Source: Bog-159 sp049511415 (GTDB lineage Bacteria; Acidobacteriota; Terriglobia; Bryobacterales; Bryobacteraceae). Taken from it: DNA of 64,000 nucleotides. Where the stretch lies: positions 62,001-126,000 of the forward strand of contig JBEKYC010000010.1 in the NCBI GenBank assembly GCA_049511415.1. Direction: 5' to 3'. The position numbers were made by a program, and so were the translations under genes. Of this stretch, positions 44,708 through 52,428 are shown piece by piece. Position 1 is the stretch's first letter, and each line of letters begins with the position of its first letter. The notes below the pieces were generated by a model, which saw only the letters and a list, made by a program, of their open reading frames with translations, did no database searches and was not told where the DNA came from.

Positions 44708-44711
44708 TAGG

Positions 44712-44723
44712 AATATGCATATT
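44712..44723. promoter_or_regulatory. Palindrome AATATGCATATT upstream of the gltB promoter
   Basis: A perfect 12-bp palindrome lies directly upstream of the -35 box, within a longer CAATA...TATTG dyad. It overlaps the stop codon region of the gene at 44722-45309. A regulator site for nitrogen control is possible but unproven. Confidence 0.35.
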
Positions 44724-45309
44724 ATGCAGTATTGGTATTTTTAATACTGTTCGGTTGCGGCTTTTGGTCGATAGGTGTAATGTTATCAGCGGGAAGCGGC
44801 GGTATTTCGGAGGCTGGAGTGGGTGGCTGCGGAACAATGTGCGGCCGGTTCGGTACACAGCACTTGGAAGAGGTGTTCAGGGACTCGCTGGGGCGGGCGG
44901 CGCGGATAGCCGCCAAATCCTTATAAAGTTTGAACATCATACGGCGCAGGCGGCACCCGATCTGCGTGACGCGGTCGTATTGGGCAAGACAGGTACTGGC
45001 GGGTTGGTCACCGTATTCGATCAACAGGCCAGATTCGAATAGCTCGGCGCGGTAGAGTTTCCACTTGAGGGCGGCCAATTCGTCAACCATTTGTTGCTGT
45101 TGGGGATCCTGGGGCTGGTAGAAATCCTGGAGGCCGTGGAGCATTTCGTCGAATGCGGCCTGGTTTTCGCCGGGCAGAACGACGGTGGAGGAGTAGAAGC
45201 CGTGGCGCAGCGCGTTCAGGCTGCAGGTGGCCTTGCCGGCGGGGCTGGTGGGGCCGGTACAGTGGGCCGCGTTGCGACGGTTGGCAGCGATTTGTTTCTT
45301 TGTTGACAT
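44722..45309 (-). CDS. Conserved hypothetical protein (MSTKKQIAANRRNA family)
   Basis: The 195-residue protein opens MSTKKQIAANRRNAAHCTGPTSPAGKATCSLNALRHGFYS, a signature I associate with a multi-copy acidobacterial family, then TVVLPGENQAAFDEMLHGLQDFYQPQDPQQQQMVDELAALKWKLYRAELFE. The tail is Pro/Asn-rich and variable. The function is unknown; the basic N-terminus suggests nucleic-acid contact. ATG 45309 is used; longer frames upstream have no coding character. Confidence 0.75.
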   Translation of the reverse strand: MSTKKQIAANRRNAAHCTGPTSPAGKATCSLNALRHGFYSSTVVLPGENQAAFDEMLHGLQDFYQPQDPQQQQMVDELAALKWKLYRAELFESGLLIEYGDQPASTCLAQYDRVTQIGCRLRRMMFKLYKDLAAIRAARPSESLNTSSKCCVPNRPHIVPQPPTPASEIPPLPADNITPIDQKPQPNSIKNTNTA

Positions 45310-45354
45310 AGGCTTAGAGGTATTTGCGGAACAGAACCAATTTGCGGGCGGCGC

Positions 45355-46176
45355 TTGTGGCGCACCCGATCCGGCTTCACCATAGCATCGGATTCGGGGG
45401 TGGCCGGTGGGGGGAATTTGGGGCTCGGGCGGCAGGTAATTGAGGAATCGGGATTTGCGATACGGGCATTTATTTACGGGAGGCGTGACTGGGGTACGTT
45501 GGGCGCGTTGGGCGCGATGGCGGGGCAGGGGCAAACGTTCACGACATTGGCGAGCTTCGACGGCCGGAACGGGGCGACACCTGGGGTTTCGCTGGTTCAG
45601 GGGATCAATGGGGATCTGTACGGGACCGCCGTTTATGGCGGAGCCTCGGACGCCGGCACGGTCTTTCGGATCACGCCACAGGGTCAATTGAAGACGGTGC
45701 ACAGTTTTGCCATCAGCGATGGCGAGTATCCGAACAGGCTGCTGGCGGTCTCCGACGGGACGATCCATGGAACCACATACGGAGGAGGCGCGAACGGCTG
45801 CGGCACCATTTTCACGATTAGTCCGGGAGGCGCGTTCACCACAGTGGCCAGTTTTGACAGTATCGAGCAGAGCGCCGGCGGAGTGCTGGCACAGGGATTC
45901 AACGGGATGCTTTACGGCGCGACTGGCGGAGAGTCCCTTACGAACGAGGGCACGGTGTTCGAGACGACGCCCGGCGGAGCAATCACAGTGGCACACAGCT
46001 TCACGGGAAGCGACGACTCTTATCCGGACGCTGGGGGATTCAGGGCACTGACGAAGGCGGGACGTACAATTCGGGAACGACCACCGGCTCGTACTATGGC
46101 GCGGTGTTCCAGATTACTGCCGGAGGCGTGTCCGGGCGGGGCGTTGGAGAGCAGCGTCGCGTTTCAGGTGTTGTAG
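45355..46176 (+). pseudogene. GloVer-type tandem-repeat protein, degraded
   Basis: Repeats such as GTVFRITPQGQLKTVHSF, GTIFTISPGGAFTTVASF and GTVFETTPGGAITVAHSF with LYGTAVYGG/IHGTTYGGG/LYGATGG turns mark the choice-of-anchor GloVer repeat family. The last repeat (GTYNSGTTTG..GAVFQITAGGV) continues in another frame from about 46045, the N-terminus has no signal peptide, and only four repeats remain of the usual eight or more. No anchor domain follows. This looks like a remnant. Confidence 0.7.
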
Positions 46177-46196
46177 GGCACGGAGGGCTGAAGCCC

Positions 46197-46868
46197 TTAG
46201 GTGGCGCGGCGGTTGCCGTAGAGATCGACGTGCAGGCGGGGGCTGTAGCGGTAGCCTGCTTGTTTGCAGATTTCGGCCAGCCAGACGGCGCGCTCGCGGA
46301 GGATGGCGGGGTGGATGCCTTCGGGCATCAGGATGACGCGGGCGGGGTCGGCGGGTAACGATTGCACCAACGCTCGCAGTTCGGGGATGTCTTCGGGATT
46401 GGCAATTACGAACTTGAGCTGATATTCGTAGGCTGCCATGAGACGGCGGAGCACGTCGGGCTGGATGCGGAGCTGCTCGTGGCGGTCCTGCCAGTCGCCT
46501 CCGGGGGTGGAGTTGGCGAGTTTGGGGCTGATGCTCATCAGGTCGCAGGGGACGGGGGCGAAGACGGTGCCGGCGGTTTCGATGGTCAGGTGGCGGCCGC
46601 CGCGGCGGAGGGCGGCGGCGAGGTCTTCGACGCCGCGGGCGATCATGGGTTCGCCACCGGTGAGCACGACGTGGCGCGCGGGGTAGGAATCGACGGCTGA
46701 GACGATGCGTTCGAGGGTCCAGTCGTCGCCTTCGGGATGCCAGGAGGTGTACGGGGTGTCGCACCAGGAGCAGCGCAGATTGCATCCGCTGGTGCGCACG
46801 AAGACCGATGGTACGCCAACGAGCGATCCTTCGCCCTGGATGGAGTAGAAGATTTCAGCGATCCGCAA
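46197..46868 (-). CDS. queE: 7-carboxy-7-deazaguanine synthase QueE
   Basis: The 223-residue radical-SAM enzyme makes 7-carboxy-7-deazaguanine in queuosine (preQ0) synthesis. It shows EIFYSIQGEG, the cluster motif CNLRCSWCDTPYTSW (CxxxCxxC, the common QueE form) and VVLTGGEPMI. It overlaps queC by 14 nt at its start. Confidence 0.95.
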   Translation of the reverse strand: MRIAEIFYSIQGEGSLVGVPSVFVRTSGCNLRCSWCDTPYTSWHPEGDDWTLERIVSAVDSYPARHVVLTGGEPMIARGVEDLAAALRRGGRHLTIETAGTVFAPVPCDLMSISPKLANSTPGGDWQDRHEQLRIQPDVLRRLMAAYEYQLKFVIANPEDIPELRALVQSLPADPARVILMPEGIHPAILRERAVWLAEICKQAGYRYSPRLHVDLYGNRRAT

Positions 46869-47538
46869 TGCCGGCCTCTTCGAATCCTTTGCGGCGGAGC
46901 AGGCAGGAATCGCACTGTCCGCAGGGCCGGCCCTGGGGGTCGGGATCGTAGCAACTGTGGGTGAGGCTGAAATCGAGGTGCAGGTCGCGAGCGAGTTTTA
47001 CGATTTCGGCCTTGGAGAGATGGATGAGGGGCGTGTGGATGCGGACGGGCGGGCCGCCTTCGACGCCGGACTTGGTAGCGAGCGCGGCCATGTGTTCAAA
47101 GGCGGCGATGTATTCGGGGCGGCAATCGGGGTAGCCGGAGTAATCGAGAGCATTGACGCCGATGAAGATGTGGGGCGCTGCGAGGACTTCGGCCCAGGCG
47201 AGCGCGAACGACAGGAAGATGGTGTTGCGGGCGGGGACGTAGGTGACGGGGATGCCGTGGGACATGTCCGCGAGGGTACGCGACTTGGGAACGGCGAGGT
47301 CGGCGGTGAGGGCGGAGTGGCCGATCTGGCGGAGATCGATGCGGGCGACGACGTGGCGGGTTGCGCCGAGGGATTGCGAGACGCGGGCGGCGGCTTCCAG
47401 TTCGATGCGGTGGCGCTGGCCGTAATCGAAGGACAGGGCGTAGCACTCGTAACCGTCGCGGCGGGCGAGAGCCAGGCAGGTGGAGGAGTCGAGGCCGCCG
47501 CTCAGCAGGCAGACGGCTTTGGGAGTCGGATGGGGCAA
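46855..47538 (-). CDS. queC: 7-cyano-7-deazaguanine synthase QueC
   Basis: The 227-residue ATP-dependent enzyme converts carboxydeazaguanine to preQ0. It has the PP-loop AVCLLSGGLDSSTCL, SFDYGQRHRIEL, VPARNTIFLSFALAWAE, and the zinc cysteines CYDPDPQGRPCGQCDSC. The start is a TTG at 47538, 5 nt after the leuD stop; no better codon lies nearby. queC and queE are the last two genes of an operon headed by leuC; queD and queF are not in the window. Confidence 0.94.
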   Translation of the reverse strand: MPHPTPKAVCLLSGGLDSSTCLALARRDGYECYALSFDYGQRHRIELEAAARVSQSLGATRHVVARIDLRQIGHSALTADLAVPKSRTLADMSHGIPVTYVPARNTIFLSFALAWAEVLAAPHIFIGVNALDYSGYPDCRPEYIAAFEHMAALATKSGVEGGPPVRIHTPLIHLSKAEIVKLARDLHLDFSLTHSCYDPDPQGRPCGQCDSCLLRRKGFEEAGIADR

Positions 47539-47543
47539 GCTGG

Positions 47544-48140
47544 TCAGGCCAAGGTATTGACGGAGCCTACGCGGTGGGATTCGTAGGCGGCGATGGCTGC
47601 GTCATTTTTCAGGATGTAGCCGAGTTCGTCGACACCTTCGAGGAGGCAATGCTTGGAGAAGGGGTCGATGGGGAACTCGATGCGGCGGCCGTCGGGGAGG
47701 GTGAGCGACTGGGTGGCGAGGTCCAGGGTGACTTCGGCATTCTGGTCGCGGTCCACCAGGGCGAACAGGTCGGCGTGCGCGTCGGGCGGCACGACGATGG
47801 GGAGCAGGGCGTTCTTCAGCGAATTCTGTTTGAAGATGTCGGCGAAGGAGGTGCTGATGACGGCACGGAATCCGAACTGGGTGAGTGCCCACGGGGCGTG
47901 CTCGCGGGAACTGCCGCAGCCGAAGTTATCGCCGGCCAGGAGGATTTGGGCTCCCTGGCCGCGCGGCTGATTGAGGATGAAGTCCGGCTTGGGATTGCCC
48001 TGCGCGTCATAGCGCCAGTCGTTGAAGAGCTGCTTGTCGAGCCCCTGTTTGGAGATAGTTTTCAGGAAGCGCGCGGGGATGATCTGGTCGGTATCGATGT
48101 TGTTGATGGGGAGCGGCACGAGGCGGCTGCGGAAGTTCAT
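47544..48140 (-). CDS. leuD: 3-isopropylmalate dehydratase small subunit
   Basis: The 198-residue protein has the LeuD swivel-domain marks LPINNIDTDQIIPARFLK, GDNFGCGSSREHAPWAL and FADIFKQNSLKNALLPI. With LeuC it isomerises 2-isopropylmalate in leucine synthesis. ATG 48140 overlaps the leuC stop as ATGA, so leuCD is a coupled pair. Confidence 0.96.
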   Translation of the reverse strand: MNFRSRLVPLPINNIDTDQIIPARFLKTISKQGLDKQLFNDWRYDAQGNPKPDFILNQPRGQGAQILLAGDNFGCGSSREHAPWALTQFGFRAVISTSFADIFKQNSLKNALLPIVVPPDAHADLFALVDRDQNAEVTLDLATQSLTLPDGRRIEFPIDPFSKHCLLEGVDELGYILKNDAAIAAYESHRVGSVNTLA

Positions 48141-49540
48141 AAGAGTGTCCTCACGTCGGTGACCATGCCGGTAAGCGCGGCGGCGGCGGCGGTCAGGGGG
48201 CTGGCCAGGAAGGTGCGTCCACCCTTGCCCTGGCGGCCTTCGAAATTGCGATTGCTGGTGGAGACGCAATACTCGCCAGGCTGGAGTTGATCGCCGTTCA
48301 TGGCGATGCACATGGAGCAGCCGGGCTCGCGGTAATCGCAGCCGGCGGCGCGGAAGATTTCGGGGAGACCTTCGGCGGCGGCCTGGGCTTTGACTTGTTG
48401 GGAGCCGGGGACGACCATGACGCGCACATGCGGGTTCACCTTGCGGCCTTTGAGGAGCGAGGCGGCGGAGCGGAGGTCGGAGATGCGGGAGTTGGTGCAG
48501 CTTCCAATGAAGACGACGTTGACGGGATGGCCCAGCAGCAGCTTGCCGCCTTCGAGATCCATATAGCGCAGGGCCTTGGCGATGGAATCGCGCTGGAGAG
48601 GATCGGCGACTTGGGAAGGCTCGGGCAGCGGCGCGGTGATGGGCATGCCCATACCGGGATTGGTGCCGTAGGTGATCATGGGCTCGAGCTGGGCGGCGTC
48701 GATGGATATGGAGCGATCGTAGGTTGCGCCTTCGTCGGTGGGGAGTTGACGCCAGCGGGCGAGGGCGGCTTCCCAATCCGCGCCTTGCGGGGCGAAGGGG
48801 CGGCCGGCCATGTATTCGAAGGTGACATCGTCGGGCGCGATCATGCCGGCGCGCGCGCCGCCTTCGATGGACATATTGCAGACGGTCATGCGCTGCTCCA
48901 TGGTGAGGGCGCGAATGGCGGCGCCGCGATATTCGAAGATGGAGGCGGTGCCGCCGCCGATGCCGATGCGGGAGATAAGGGCGAGGATGATGTCCTTGGC
49001 GGTGACGCCGCCGGGAAGGGCGCCATCAACTTCGACCTGGAAGGTTTTGGATTTGCGCTGCAGGAGGCACTGGGTGGCGAGGACATGCTCGACTTCGCTG
49101 GTGCCGATACCGAAGGCCAGGGTGCCGAACGCGCCGTGAGTGGAGGTGTGGCTGTCGCCGCAGACGATGGTCATGCCGGGCTGGGTGAGGCCGAGCTCGG
49201 GGGGCATGACGTGCACGATGCCCTGGCGGCCGCTGAGCCGGCCGTAGCAGCGGATGCCGAAGTCGCGGCAGTTGGTTTCGAGCTGGGCGACCTGGCGGGC
49301 GGCGATTTCGTCGACGATGGGGAGGGCCGGGTCGGTGGTGGGAGTGCTGTGATCGGTGGTGGCGATGGTGAGATCGGGGCGGCGGACTTTGATGCCGCGG
49401 TCGCGCAGGCCCTGGAAGGCTTGCGGGGAGGTGACTTCGTGGACCAGATGGAGGTCGATGTAGAGGAGGGTGGGCGCGCCGGGCTGTTGGTGGACGACGT
49501 GGTTATCCCAGAGTTTTTCTATGATGGTGCGGGGGAGCAT
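48137..49540 (-). CDS. leuC: 3-isopropylmalate dehydratase large subunit
   Basis: The 467-residue aconitase-family protein starts MLPRTIIEKLWDNHVV and has IVCGDSHTSTHGAFGTLAFGIGTSEVEHVLAT and the [4Fe-4S] ligands in FIGSCTNSR and EPGCSMCIAMN. AATAAT lies six bases before ATG 49540, so the operon appears to start without a leader; leucine attenuation is therefore not expected. A copy of its first codons is found again at 50733-50770. Confidence 0.97.
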   Translation of the reverse strand: MLPRTIIEKLWDNHVVHQQPGAPTLLYIDLHLVHEVTSPQAFQGLRDRGIKVRRPDLTIATTDHSTPTTDPALPIVDEIAARQVAQLETNCRDFGIRCYGRLSGRQGIVHVMPPELGLTQPGMTIVCGDSHTSTHGAFGTLAFGIGTSEVEHVLATQCLLQRKSKTFQVEVDGALPGGVTAKDIILALISRIGIGGGTASIFEYRGAAIRALTMEQRMTVCNMSIEGGARAGMIAPDDVTFEYMAGRPFAPQGADWEAALARWRQLPTDEGATYDRSISIDAAQLEPMITYGTNPGMGMPITAPLPEPSQVADPLQRDSIAKALRYMDLEGGKLLLGHPVNVVFIGSCTNSRISDLRSAASLLKGRKVNPHVRVMVVPGSQQVKAQAAAEGLPEIFRAAGCDYREPGCSMCIAMNGDQLQPGEYCVSTSNRNFEGRQGKGGRTFLASPLTAAAAALTGMVTDVRTLL

Positions 49541-49546
49541 GTTTCT

Positions 49547-49552
49547 ATTATT
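49547..49552 (-). promoter_or_regulatory. -10 element for leuC
   Basis: AATAAT (within TAATAAT) with a 6-nt spacer to ATG 49540. Confidence 0.5.
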
Positions 49553-49685
49553 ACTCGGGATGGATGCCTGGAGGCTAGAATGATCGTCGCGCAGCAGCTC
49601 GAGCCGAAGCCCGGTCACCAGGGCCGCTGGATGTGCTCGTCTGGGATGCGCGCCATCCGAGCAATTGACTGTAGTGTCATAGTGT

Positions 49686-49913
49686 ATGCTGACATTGCAG
49701 GCAATTTCGGGCAGAGACCGTCTGGATGTCAGCCTCGACGAACTGGCCGGAAGGAAGGAAGCCAACGGCGATGCCCGCATCCACAACCCAGAGTTGCACC
49801 GGCTGTACAAGAAAGTCGACCAGCTCTCAGATGAGGACCAGCAGGCGCTGGTGATCGTGCTCGACAGCCTGGTGAAGCGCTCCAAGGTGAGCCGGGTGAT
49901 GGCCGAGCTTTAG
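49686..49913 (+). CDS. C-terminal remnant of an XRE-type regulator, or a short relative
   Basis: The 75 residues, MLTLQAISGRDRLDVSLDELAGRKE..LHRLYKKVDQLSDEDQQALVIVLDSLVKRSKVSRVM, resemble the C-terminal half of XRE regulators, where 'ALDVSLDELVG' closes the helix-turn-helix domain. A stop codon lies two codons upstream, so no DNA-binding domain is encoded here. It sits at the edge of the accessory island next to leuC. Confidence 0.55.
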   Translation: MLTLQAISGRDRLDVSLDELAGRKEANGDARIHNPELHRLYKKVDQLSDEDQQALVIVLDSLVKRSKVSRVMAEL

Positions 49914-49929
49914 CGGCTAAAAGGAAGAT

Positions 49930-50190
49930 ATGGAACCGAATCTCAATCAGGAACGCCAGCAGGCTCACGCGCTGTTGGACTTGCTGCCCGCCGAGAAACT
50001 GAACGCCGTGCGGAGTCTGCTGGAAGTGATGGTGGAGCCGCTGGCACGCGCACTGGCATCCGCCCCGGTGGAAGAGGAAGAGGTCACGCCGGAGACGGCC
50101 GCCGCGCTGGACCGTGCCCGTGCTTCACTGGCTCGCGGCGAGGGCATTCCGCACGAAGAGATCATGCGCGAGTTCGGGCTGAATCAGTGA
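49930..50190 (+). CDS. Putative antitoxin of a RelE-like pair
   Basis: The 86-residue acidic protein (EEEEVTPETAAALDRARASLARGEGIPHEEIMREFGLN) matches the short RelB/addiction-module antitoxin component type that ends with 'EgI.heEv..e.G'. AAGGAAG lies just before ATG 49930. It overlaps the toxin gene through GTGA. Confidence 0.8.
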   Translation: MEPNLNQERQQAHALLDLLPAEKLNAVRSLLEVMVEPLARALASAPVEEEEVTPETAAALDRARASLARGEGIPHEEIMREFGLNQ

Positions 50191-50459
50191 GCGAAGACGC
50201 CGCGCCCAAGCGGATCGCGGTAATCTGGTCGCCCGAGGGCCGTGCCGATCTGCGCGCGATTGAGCGGGAGAGCGCGATACAGATTCTCCACTGCATGGAT
50301 CGCCACTTGGCCCACCGCACCGGCGACGTGAAAAAGCTGAAGACGCCGCGGACCGGTTTCCGGCTGCGCTGCGGCGACTACCGGGTGTTCTTCGATCTCC
50401 AGGGTGAGGACACCATCGAGATTACCGGCGTGAAGAACCGTCGCGAGGCCTACCGCTAA
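50187..50459 (+). CDS. RelE/ParE family toxin
   Basis: The 90-residue protein has VIWSPEGRADLRAIERESAIQILHCMDRHL, VKKLKTPRTGFRLRCGDYRVFFDLQGEDTIEITGVKNRREAYR, the RelE/ParE fold with the typical LRcGdYRVfy strand and the C-terminal HRxxaY-like NRREAYR. Starts at GTG 50187 overlapping the antitoxin stop. Probably cleaves mRNA on the ribosome. Confidence 0.88.
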   Translation: MSEDAAPKRIAVIWSPEGRADLRAIERESAIQILHCMDRHLAHRTGDVKKLKTPRTGFRLRCGDYRVFFDLQGEDTIEITGVKNRREAYR

Positions 50460-50633
50460 GCCTGGCGGAACGGAAATCGTTTCGAGCAGGGTTTCTCAAC
50501 GGCCAGGGGTCTTACCGGTTCGGGATCAAACGTACGTGCGGCGTCTTGCCCGAATTCACGTTGTTCGCCGCCGTACAATGTACCAATTCCTTAGACATGC
50601 AGGAATAGCGGGCTGTGCCAAGCGTGGCTATTT

Positions 50634-50920
50634 TCCTCTGCTCAGCCCCAGCGCGCGGATGCGCTTGTGGAGGTTGGTGCGCTCCATGCCTAGGGCGCGG
50701 GCGGCGCCGGAGACATTCCAGTTGGCTTCTTCGTTATCCCAGAGTTTTTCGATGATGGTGCGGGGGGCATCCCTATACTGTCGCTCGGACCAGGCGGCAT
50801 CTTTGACGGCCACTGCCAGGCGTTTGCCGAGCGCGGCGCAGGCTTGCTCGATCTGATCGAGAGGCGTGCGATTCCGGAAATCGAAAAGGCGGTCCACGTT
50901 GGTTTTTGGAATGCCGAAGA
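50634..50920 (-). pseudogene. Mosaic gene fossil: HicB-type HTH piece, leuC head, ntrC-like tail
   Basis: One continuous - strand frame joins three pieces. Bases 50920-50802 read FGIPKTNVDRLFDFRNRTPLDQIEQACAALGKRLAVAV, like the C-terminal helix-turn-helix of long HicB antitoxins. Bases 50770-50733 copy the start of leuC (PRTIIEKLWDN; 36 of 38 bases by eye). Bases 50732-50634 copy the end of the ntrC-like gene at 52429 (EEANWNVSGAARALGMERTNL and on to the stop), differing at about six positions. No start or ribosome site of its own is evident. Confidence 0.65.
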
Positions 50921-50940
50921 GCGGGGGAATTCGCTCGTCT

Positions 50941-51207
50941 TCATTCCGGCGGGTTCGAATCATGCCAGATGTTCCATGTGTTACTTTGCGCGGCGACTTC
51001 GACGTAGTCCACAGAGGCGCGTGGTTCCGGAATCGGCTCGCCGATCTCACGCATGACTTCGAAGTGAGCGGCCAATGCGTCCTGGAAGTTGCGGCGGGTC
51101 TCCTCCTCGGTGTCGCCGACGGCGGCGCAGCCAGGCACGTCGGGCGAGAACGCGGAGTAGCCGGTGCTCGTCGGTTCGATAACTATGGGATATCGTTTCG
51201 AAATCAT
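50941..51207 (-). CDS. hicB: HicB-like antitoxin
   Basis: The 88-residue protein has the HicB fold sequence YPIVIEPTSTGYSAFSPDVPGCAAVGDTEEETRRNFQDALAAHFEVMREIGEPIPEP. It has no DNA-binding domain of its own, but a HicB-type helix-turn-helix remnant lies immediately downstream in another frame, so it may be shortened. It overlaps hicA as ATGA. Confidence 0.9.
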   Translation of the reverse strand: MISKRYPIVIEPTSTGYSAFSPDVPGCAAVGDTEEETRRNFQDALAAHFEVMREIGEPIPEPRASVDYVEVAAQSNTWNIWHDSNPPE

Positions 51208-51395
51208 TTCAGACCAGCCTTCTTCAGTATACTTTGCAGTGTACCCGGCGCCAGTTCCATTCCATCTCTGCCGGGTACCGTGATCAGGTTGGGATTTTCC
51301 GGATGTTTGAAGTGTCTATGGCTGCCCTTTGAGCGAATTTCGATCCACCCGCGGTCTTGGAGCGAGCGGACCAATTCGCGCACCTTCATGGGCAC
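51204..51395 (-). CDS. hicA: HicA mRNA interferase toxin
   Basis: The 63-residue dsRBD-fold toxin reads KVRELVRSLQDRGWIEIRSKGSHRHFKHP..LITVPGRDGMELAPGTLQSILKKAGL, with the catalytic histidine in GSHRHF. GTG 51395 (or ATG 51389) is the start; TACAAT ends six bases before the GTG. HicA degrades mRNA when not bound by HicB. Confidence 0.92.
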   Translation of the reverse strand: MPMKVRELVRSLQDRGWIEIRSKGSHRHFKHPENPNLITVPGRDGMELAPGTLQSILKKAGLK

Positions 51396-51401
51396 GGCGG
51401 A

Positions 51402-51407
51402 ATTGTA
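51402..51407 (-). promoter_or_regulatory. -10 element for hicAB
   Basis: TACAAT with a 6-nt spacer to GTG 51395. Confidence 0.5.
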
Positions 51408-51522
51408 TCATACGGGCTGCGACCGGCTACCGAACGCGTTTGCCCGGTTCCACGCAGACGTATCGGGCGGTGTTCCGGGCAGGGAGGGCTCAGGAGCCAA
51501 CATCGGAGGCCGCTCTCTAATC

Positions 51523-51531
51523 TGCTATGAT
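51523..51531 (+). promoter_or_regulatory. Extended -10 promoter for the 51.6 kb gene
   Basis: TGCTATGAT is an extended -10 (TGn plus TATGAT). AGGAGG follows at 51541-51546 and ATG at 51557, a standard leadered gene start. Confidence 0.55.
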
Positions 51532-51598
51532 TCCTCGAAAAGGAGGAGTTAGTGAGATGTAGAGCCTCACGCCGGACGCCGAGGGCCTCGAGCGAGGT

Positions 51599-52375
51599 GT
51601 GCGCCTGTTCTCTTACCTTGCCGATGAAGCAAACAAGGGCCATGCCCTTGGCATCTCATATGCTGATTTCATCGCATACCTGCATGGCGCCGCCAGTTTC
51701 CGCGATCTGACGGGACGGAGCTATCGGCCAAGCGACACCGGGGTGATCCTTGCGGCCGCGCAGGCGGTAACTGCGCATGCTGGTGGACGAAAGCCGGTCA
51801 GCCGGTTGGGGAAGAAGATTGATGCTGGGATGGATACATTCATCTGGAGCCGCACGCCGCCGTTCGATCGGCCAGAGGCCGCGTGGTTACGGAGCGCGGA
51901 GAAGATTCCTTACAGCAGGGAGGTATGGCTCTCTGTGTTTCCACCGAACCTACGCCGTCTTGTGATCATCGGAGAGCTGGAAGCCGAGATGACGTCCAGT
52001 CCGACTGAAAGCCCGACTCGGACGGGAGGAGATGTCCGATCCGCTCTAACGAGCGCCCGCGCGTCGCACCAACCGGTTCCCAGGCAGCCAATATCGGACA
52101 TGCAAGTCTCCAACTTGTGGCGGCGGCTTGGTCAATTCCTTCACCGGTTGGATCCCAAAGGATCGTTGAAGGAGGGCATCGGATCCCACATATCGCGACT
52201 CTCATTCGAGGGCGTAGTCCCGCGCGAGGTCGCGGCCGCAATGCGCACTGTTACCGAAGCGAGAAACGCGGTCGACCACGAGTTCAAAGCGCTCTCCAGA
52301 GTGCAGAGTGCCTTAGTGTTCGCTGCCTGGGCCGCAATTGAGGAGTGGGCTGCCGGCAAAGGCCTGAAGATCTGA
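51599..52375 (+). CDS. Hypothetical protein with an amber codon after its natural start
   Basis: The gene has an extended -10, an AGGAGG site and ATG 51557, but the second codon is TAG; the frame then stays open (SLTPDAEGLERGVRLFSYLADEANKGH..) to 52375. The first usable start is GTG 51599, giving 258 residues, with only GAGCGAGG close by. The product is soluble; the C-terminal part (EVAAAMRTVTEARNAVDHEFKALSRVQSALVFAAWAAIEEW) is helical. I do not recognise a family. It may be a pseudogene by one nonsense change, or be translated from the GTG. Confidence 0.6.
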   Translation: MRLFSYLADEANKGHALGISYADFIAYLHGAASFRDLTGRSYRPSDTGVILAAAQAVTAHAGGRKPVSRLGKKIDAGMDTFIWSRTPPFDRPEAAWLRSAEKIPYSREVWLSVFPPNLRRLVIIGELEAEMTSSPTESPTRTGGDVRSALTSARASHQPVPRQPISDMQVSNLWRRLGQFLHRLDPKGSLKEGIGSHISRLSFEGVVPREVAAAMRTVTEARNAVDHEFKALSRVQSALVFAAWAAIEEWAAGKGLKI

Positions 52376-52428
52376 GCAAGTTGTGTGCGTTGCCCGGATT
52401 AAGACGGCATACCTAACCGTAGTGTGCC

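Noticed and set aside
40797..44744. Three long open frames (about 415-470 codons) opposite gltB
   Set aside because: Their composition (Gly/Asp/Val/Glu runs) is the mirror of gltB codon use; no homology or ribosome sites.
48287..49834. 515-codon open frame opposite leuC
   Set aside because: Antisense shadow of leuC with no recognisable domain.
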